Below, one piece after another: positions 42,851-45,764 of a DNA stretch of 45,764 nucleotides. Within the stretch, counting starts at the first letter, position 1; each line of letters starts with the position of its first letter. The position numbers were made by a program, and so were the translations under genes. A model generated the notes under the pieces. It did not search any database, was not told the origin of the DNA, and saw nothing but the letters and a program-made list of their open reading frames with translations. The DNA is from an uncultured Bacilli bacterium (lineage in GTDB: Bacteria; Bacillota_I; Bacilli_A; RF39; UBA660), in the NCBI GenBank assembly GCA_934162265.1, contig CAKPHZ010000013.1, positions 1 to 45,764 of the forward strand. The letters run 5' to 3'.

Positions 42851-43170
42851 TTTGGCTAAATCTAATTACGGGCAAACTTGCTCTTTTAGAATATGAATAC
42901 CTTTTTTTACTCAACCTGACCCCCTATACCTAATAAAACTTATTTTAAAGGTTATTCCTGTTCGTTTTTATCTTTTACGATGAATTACACTAACTTTATA
43001 TAAATGTGTCTAAAAACGGGCTAAAAATGGCAAATAAAGGTATATTGTAAGAACATTTGTTCTATATAATTTTATTGTCTTAACTATCTATATGTTATAT
43101 ATGTATTATTGATAACAATTTATAGTTTTGCTTTCTCATTTCTACTATTAAATAAGGAGATGATGAAAGT
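42851..43170. promoter_or_regulatory. Regulatory gap before the excisionase-type gene
   Basis: About 320 bp without a gene. It holds a perfect palindrome, AGAACA (43050-43055) and TGTTCT (43058-43063), next to a TATATAAT box (43063-43070), likely the operator and promoter of the 43171 operon. The half site GAACATT recurs near XRE 1 (about 40170 and 40184). AAGGAG precedes the ATG at 43171. Nothing else is recognised. Confidence 0.5.
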
Positions 43171-43359
43171 ATGAATAATACAACATACTATAATTTAAAA
43201 GATATTAGTATCTTAATTAAAACACCTATACCATATTTAAGAAAAATGATAAAAGAACATAAACTAATAGCAAGTTTTATTGGTAGACAATATGTCGTTA
43301 GTGATAATGATTTAAAAATATATATTAATAATTGTAAAGGTGCTAAAAATGAAAAATAA
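43171..43359 (+). CDS. Excisionase-type (HTH_17/MerR-like) DNA-binding protein
   Basis: A 62-residue protein with the winged HTH layout of small excisionases: YYNLKDISILIKTPIPYLRKMIKEHKL in two stretches, then SFIGRQYVVSDNDLKIYI. Such proteins bind att arms and steer serine or tyrosine recombinases toward excision. Within this element it is the best candidate for the recombination directionality factor that would permit sigK repair in the mother cell. AAGGAG lies upstream, and the stop overlaps the next gene. The role is inferred from family and context. Confidence 0.7.
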   Translation: MNNTTYYNLKDISILIKTPIPYLRKMIKEHKLIASFIGRQYVVSDNDLKIYINNCKGAKNEK

Positions 43360-43642
43360 TAAAGTTAGTATTGATTTAGATTTAGAAGATTTATTTGGAT
43401 TAAAAGAAAACACCAATACACTTGAATATGATTTGAATTTCATTATTGATAATGGTATAGATAAATATTTAGAAAAACAACAAGAAGAAAAAACAAAAGA
43501 TAAAGAATTTATGGAATTATTTAAAAGGAATTATAACAATATAGTTAAGTTTATAGAAATGGACGGACGTATTGCCGTTAATTGTTATACGTGCATTAAA
43601 GGTATGGATTTATCAAAAAAATATGGTAAACCTAAAAAATAA
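43349..43642 (+). CDS. Hypothetical element protein, 97 residues
   Basis: From ATG 43349 (frame open to GTG 43340) the product has 97 residues. It overlaps the end of the excisionase-type gene by 11 bp, so the two are coupled. It is acidic at the start (SIDLDLEDLFGLKENTNT), helical and charged in the middle (EKQQEEKTKDKEFMELFKRN), and basic at the end. No motif recognised. It could be a partner of the excisionase. Confidence 0.6.
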   Translation: MKNNKVSIDLDLEDLFGLKENTNTLEYDLNFIIDNGIDKYLEKQQEEKTKDKEFMELFKRNYNNIVKFIEMDGRIAVNCYTCIKGMDLSKKYGKPKK

Positions 43643-43682
43643 TATTTTTTCTTTTTTATCATACCTTTAATTAGGTGGTTAA

Positions 43683-43886
43683 ATGCAACTAATAATAAAT
43701 TGTCCTACTGATGAAAAAGGAATAAAAGAGTTTAACACGGCTTTTGCCCAAGTACAAAAGGAATTAGTTTTATATAGTATAAGAAAATTAAATCTTGATA
43801 TTCAATCAAAAGAAAAAATATTAAATCATTTAGTAATTGAGTTAAAAAAGCAAGTAGACAAAAAAGAGAGATTAAAGGAATTATAA
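43683..43886 (+). CDS. Small element protein, paralog 2 (TDEKGIKEFNTAF family)
   Basis: A 67-residue paralog of the 38710 gene: QLIINCPTDEKGIKEFNTAF, then LKKQVDKKERLKEL. It has an ATG start after AGGTGG. The DNA for TDEKGIKEFNTAFA is almost unchanged between the copies, while the C-terminal halves have diverged. Its last codons lie in a palindrome shared with the convergent HTH ORF. Function unknown. Confidence 0.65.
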   Translation: MQLIINCPTDEKGIKEFNTAFAQVQKELVLYSIRKLNLDIQSKEKILNHLVIELKKQVDKKERLKEL

Positions 43887-43904
43887 ATATTCTTTTAATC
43901 TCTC
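43866..43904. terminator. Bidirectional terminator overlapping two convergent gene ends
   Basis: GAGAGATTAAAGGAAT (43866-43881) pairs with ATTCTTTTAATCTCTC (43889-43904), one G-U. T runs follow on both strands. The stem encodes ERLKE at the end of both convergent products. Confidence 0.75.
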
Positions 43905-44402
43905 ATATTTTTTTCGGCTTATGTGGGTGTTTCCAAGTTCCCAACGTCTAACTGATGTATCACTAACACCTAATAAGTCGGCGAATGCTTGTCTTGATAC
44001 TTTAAGTTTTTTTCTTGCTTTTAAAATCTTATCACATGGATTGTCTAACAAGAATGATATGTATTCATCATTTATATTAAGTTTATCTTCAATATTCAAC
44101 TCTTTAATGATACCTTTTATAAGTTCAACGTTAACAAGTTTAATATCTTTATTTTCTAAATGATTTAAGGTACTACGATGAAAGTTTAATTTTGTTCCTA
44201 AATCGGTTTGCTTAATATCATCAATAGAACGATAATATTTGATTTGTTCCCCCAACGTACTTTGCGACGTGATATTCTTAACTTGTCTACAAGTATGGGT
44301 TGTTAATGTAAAAGAAAGTTCACAAAACGTACTAATTTTTGAAAATAGGTCATTTATTGCAACATATAGTTCTTTTAGGTGATAGTCGCATTCTCTGCAC
44401 AC
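43881..44402 (-). CDS. Double-HTH protein; C-terminal extension of the recombinase in the circular form
   Basis: The 173-codon frame contains two XRE-type helix-turn-helix units: about residues 51-85 (GEQIKYYRSIDDIKQTDLGT, then NFHRSTLNHLEN) and 123-173 (KARKKLKVSRQAFADLLGVS, then VRRWELGN). In the integrated state it begins only at a GTG (44400-44402) inside the sigK N-terminal half, with no ribosome binding site. Its codons 4-5 (GAA TGC) span the att core in exactly the recombinase frame. In the excised circle the recombinase therefore reads on into residues 5-173, giving a 756-residue fusion. It could also be made at low level in the integrated state from the sigK transcript. Confidence 0.7.
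   Translation of the reverse strand: MCRECDYHLKELYVAINDLFSKISTFCELSFTLTTHTCRQVKNITSQSTLGEQIKYYRSIDDIKQTDLGTKLNFHRSTLNHLENKDIKLVNVELIKGIIKELNIEDKLNINDEYISFLLDNPCDKILKARKKLKVSRQAFADLLGVSDTSVRRWELGNTHISRKKYERLKEYL
44370..44393. other. Right attachment junction of the sigK element
   Basis: The arm TTCTTTTAGGTGATAGT (44370-44386), CG, and core CATTC (44389-44393). With the left junction it predicts a 44-bp attP made of two 17-bp arms around a 10-bp centre. Confidence 0.85.
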
Positions 44403-44716
44403 TTAGCAGCATAAGTAGTAAGCTTTACTTTCTTTTCAACAGAATAAGTATCTATTCCCTTAATTAAACCAACTGTACCTATCCCAATCAAATCATCAAC
44501 ATCATTACCACTTGTTTCAAACTTTTTAACAATATGCGCTACCAATCTCAAATTATGAAGAATTAATTGATTCCTAGCCTCACTATCCCCTTCTTTCATC
44601 TTCTTAATATATTTCTCTTCTTCCTCTTTAGATAATGGATCAGGAAATACTTCATTAGAATAAGAACCCATAAAAAAAGTATGACTAATAATCAAATGAA
44701 ACAAACTTAAAAACAT
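44375..44716 (-). CDS. sigK: sigK, N-terminal half (spoIVCB-like), interrupted gene
   Basis: The 5' part of sigma-K: 109 codons to the core, then four element-derived codons (ATIT) and TAA. ATG 44714-44716 follows GAGGTG by 5 bp; GTG 44722, overlapping that site, is unlikely. The product shows a hydrophobic pro-sequence (FLSLFHLIISHTFFMGS), then YSNEVFPDPLS, and sigma regions 1.2-2 (ARNQLILHNLRLVAHIVKKF, DDLIGIGTVGLIKGI, TTYAAKCAEN). The S-Y pair after residue 18 lines up with the SpoIVFB cleavage point of Bacillus pro-sigma-K. No sigma-E-like promoter was recognised upstream with confidence. Confidence 0.93.
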   Translation of the reverse strand: MFLSLFHLIISHTFFMGSYSNEVFPDPLSKEEEEKYIKKMKEGDSEARNQLILHNLRLVAHIVKKFETSGNDVDDLIGIGTVGLIKGIDTYSVEKKVKLTTYAAKCAENATIT

Positions 44717-44977
44717 CAACACACCTCTATTAATTTATACAACAAAAATACTTACTTTAGAACTAACCTAAAATATTTTGTCAAAAAATAGGAATAATTT
44801 TTTTAAGATAACCATAGCACTTTCAATAACATACCCAATAATTTAAAATACTTATCAATATTTTTCTAATTCTTTAGAGATTTTTCTAAAAATTTTTACC
44901 TTAAAATAATCATGATTAATAAATTGCTTTTTGTAGAAAAAAATGATAAAATCTACTTAATAATTAGGAGTGATTAA

Positions 44978-45673
44978 ATGAACAAAAAAATTTTATTATT
45001 AGCGATTTTATTTTTTATTCCAATTTGGAAAACTAATGCACAAACGCTTGAGTTATCTGATATTAATATAAAATTAGATTTAGATGATGATTTTATTACT
45101 TTTACTAGAAATAATTTATCAGATAACCCCAATTTAAGTAAATTTCAATTAACAGAACAAAGTATAAAATCTAAATTTATTGATAATGATATTTATGTTG
45201 ATGCAATTTTAAATAATAAATTAGAATTTATCCTACAAGTAACAGAAGCAGATTTAGAAAATATAAATAATCTTTCCTATTGCAATAAAAATGAGTTAAA
45301 AGAAATTTTAAATGATTATAAAGATGTTACTACAATTAAATCAGCTTCAATTTATGAAAATAAATATAAATTTATTTCTACTAATCAGTTTAGTAATAAT
45401 TATCATGTACTTTCTTATTATACCATTGTTAATGGCAATAGTTATAAGTTTTGGATTCAATCACGTGAAGAAATCTCACAAGATGAAAAGAAATATCTTA
45501 GTAATGCTATTAACTCGGTAATTTTTACAGAAAATGAAGAGAAAAAAAATTGTTTATTAGAAACCAATAGTAATATAAATAAATATCTTTTTAGCTGTAT
45601 CAAAGGTGCCATAATAGGTATAGTTTCATATATGATGATAATATTTTTGAAAAAAATAAAAAAGCTACATTAA
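44978..45673 (+). CDS. Exported protein with C-terminal membrane anchor, unknown
   Basis: A 231-residue protein with a signal peptide (residues 1-21, ILLLAILFFIPIWKTNA with a likely AQT cleavage), an outside part of about 175 residues rich in Asn, Asp, Leu and Tyr, and a C-terminal membrane helix (about 203-223) followed by KKIKKLH. AGGAG precedes the ATG. It is divergent from sigK. The outside part has no motif I recognise. Confidence 0.75.
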   Translation: MNKKILLLAILFFIPIWKTNAQTLELSDINIKLDLDDDFITFTRNNLSDNPNLSKFQLTEQSIKSKFIDNDIYVDAILNNKLEFILQVTEADLENINNLSYCNKNELKEILNDYKDVTTIKSASIYENKYKFISTNQFSNNYHVLSYYTIVNGNSYKFWIQSREEISQDEKKYLSNAINSVIFTENEEKKNCLLETNSNINKYLFSCIKGAIIGIVSYMMIIFLKKIKKLH

Positions 45674-45702
45674 TATATAATACTTACTTTGGTTCTATAA
45701 TA

Positions 45703-45739
45703 AATAGTGTTGGTGAGTAAAATCACTTACACTATTTTT
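45703..45739 (+). terminator. Terminator of the 44978 gene
   Basis: AATAGTGT (45703-45710) and ACACTATT (45729-45736), with an inner GTGA/TCAC, followed by T residues. Confidence 0.7.
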
Positions 45740-45764
45740 ATTAAAATAAAAGTGAGTCATACCA

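Larger units (their letters stand above)
35731..44388. mobile_element. Skin-like element interrupting sigK (8,658 bp)
   Basis: The element is bounded by the 5-bp direct repeat CATTC at 35731-35735 and 44389-44393, each inside one half of sigK. Removing one core plus the DNA between restores AENEILM in frame. Content: a large serine recombinase at the left end, regulators of XRE and excisionase type, small unknown genes, zinc-ribbon membrane proteins and a hairpin-rich AT-rich region. No phage structural, relaxase or conjugation genes are seen, so it is a domesticated or minimal element like skin. Its genes favour CG-containing words (ACG, TCG) more than the host genes around it, consistent with foreign origin. 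Confidence 0.92.

Overview
The window is a low-GC chromosomal segment from a spore-forming Bacillota, most likely a gut Bacilli/Erysipelotrichia-like lineage. The grounds are strong AT richness, AGGAGG-type ribosome binding sites, TTGACA/TATAAT promoters, an interrupted sigK, RNase Y, a cdaA-cdaR pair, and infC-rpmI-rplT with an attenuator leader. TGA acts as a stop, so the standard bacterial code applies. The species cannot be named from sequence alone.

Layout. 1-9 kb (minus strand): a partial secreted GH5 glycosidase with Ig-like Big2 repeats, then rseP, cdsA, mtaB, rplT, rpmI, infC (probable ATC start) and cdaR/cdaA. 9.3-11.2 kb: a membrane protein with 100-residue Asn-rich tandem repeats. 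11.4-18.0 kb: an accessory region beside a tRNA-Met. It holds a decayed ISAs1 transposase, mobile-element debris and a compact operon: NrtR-like Nudix regulator, radical SAM-Nudix fusion, methyltransferase, and PnuC joined out of frame to a glycosyltransferase-like half. 18.1-35.3 kb: tRNA-Met; a SPFH/Tim44-like/zinc-ribbon operon; ruvB; small membrane proteins; frr; a Nudix pseudogene; rny; khpA-rpsP; a lipoprotein and a GT2; a plus-strand surface operon with two phosphodiester glycosidase paralogs; a lipase-like hydrolase; and mtnN.

35.36-44.72 kb: sigK, the mother-cell sporulation sigma factor, is split by an 8,658-bp skin-like element. The C-terminal half lies at 35360-35731 and the N-terminal half at 44390-44716. 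Both junctions carry the 5-bp core CATTC (GAATG on the coding strand). Joining them at the core restores an uninterrupted 232-codon sigK through the conserved AENEILM stretch. The element encodes a large serine recombinase next to the C-terminal half, XRE regulators, a MerR/excisionase-type HTH protein (candidate directionality factor), a duplicated small protein family, zinc-ribbon membrane proteins (one with a thioredoxin-like end), and a hairpin-rich AT-rich non-coding stretch.

The most striking observation is that attP lies inside a long open frame. In the integrated state the recombinase frame is closed by a TGA completed by sigK DNA. In the excised circle the same frame runs through attP into a double-HTH ORF, predicting a 756-residue recombinase-HTH fusion. 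Integration therefore splits both sigK and the element's own recombinase-regulator gene, and excision repairs both.
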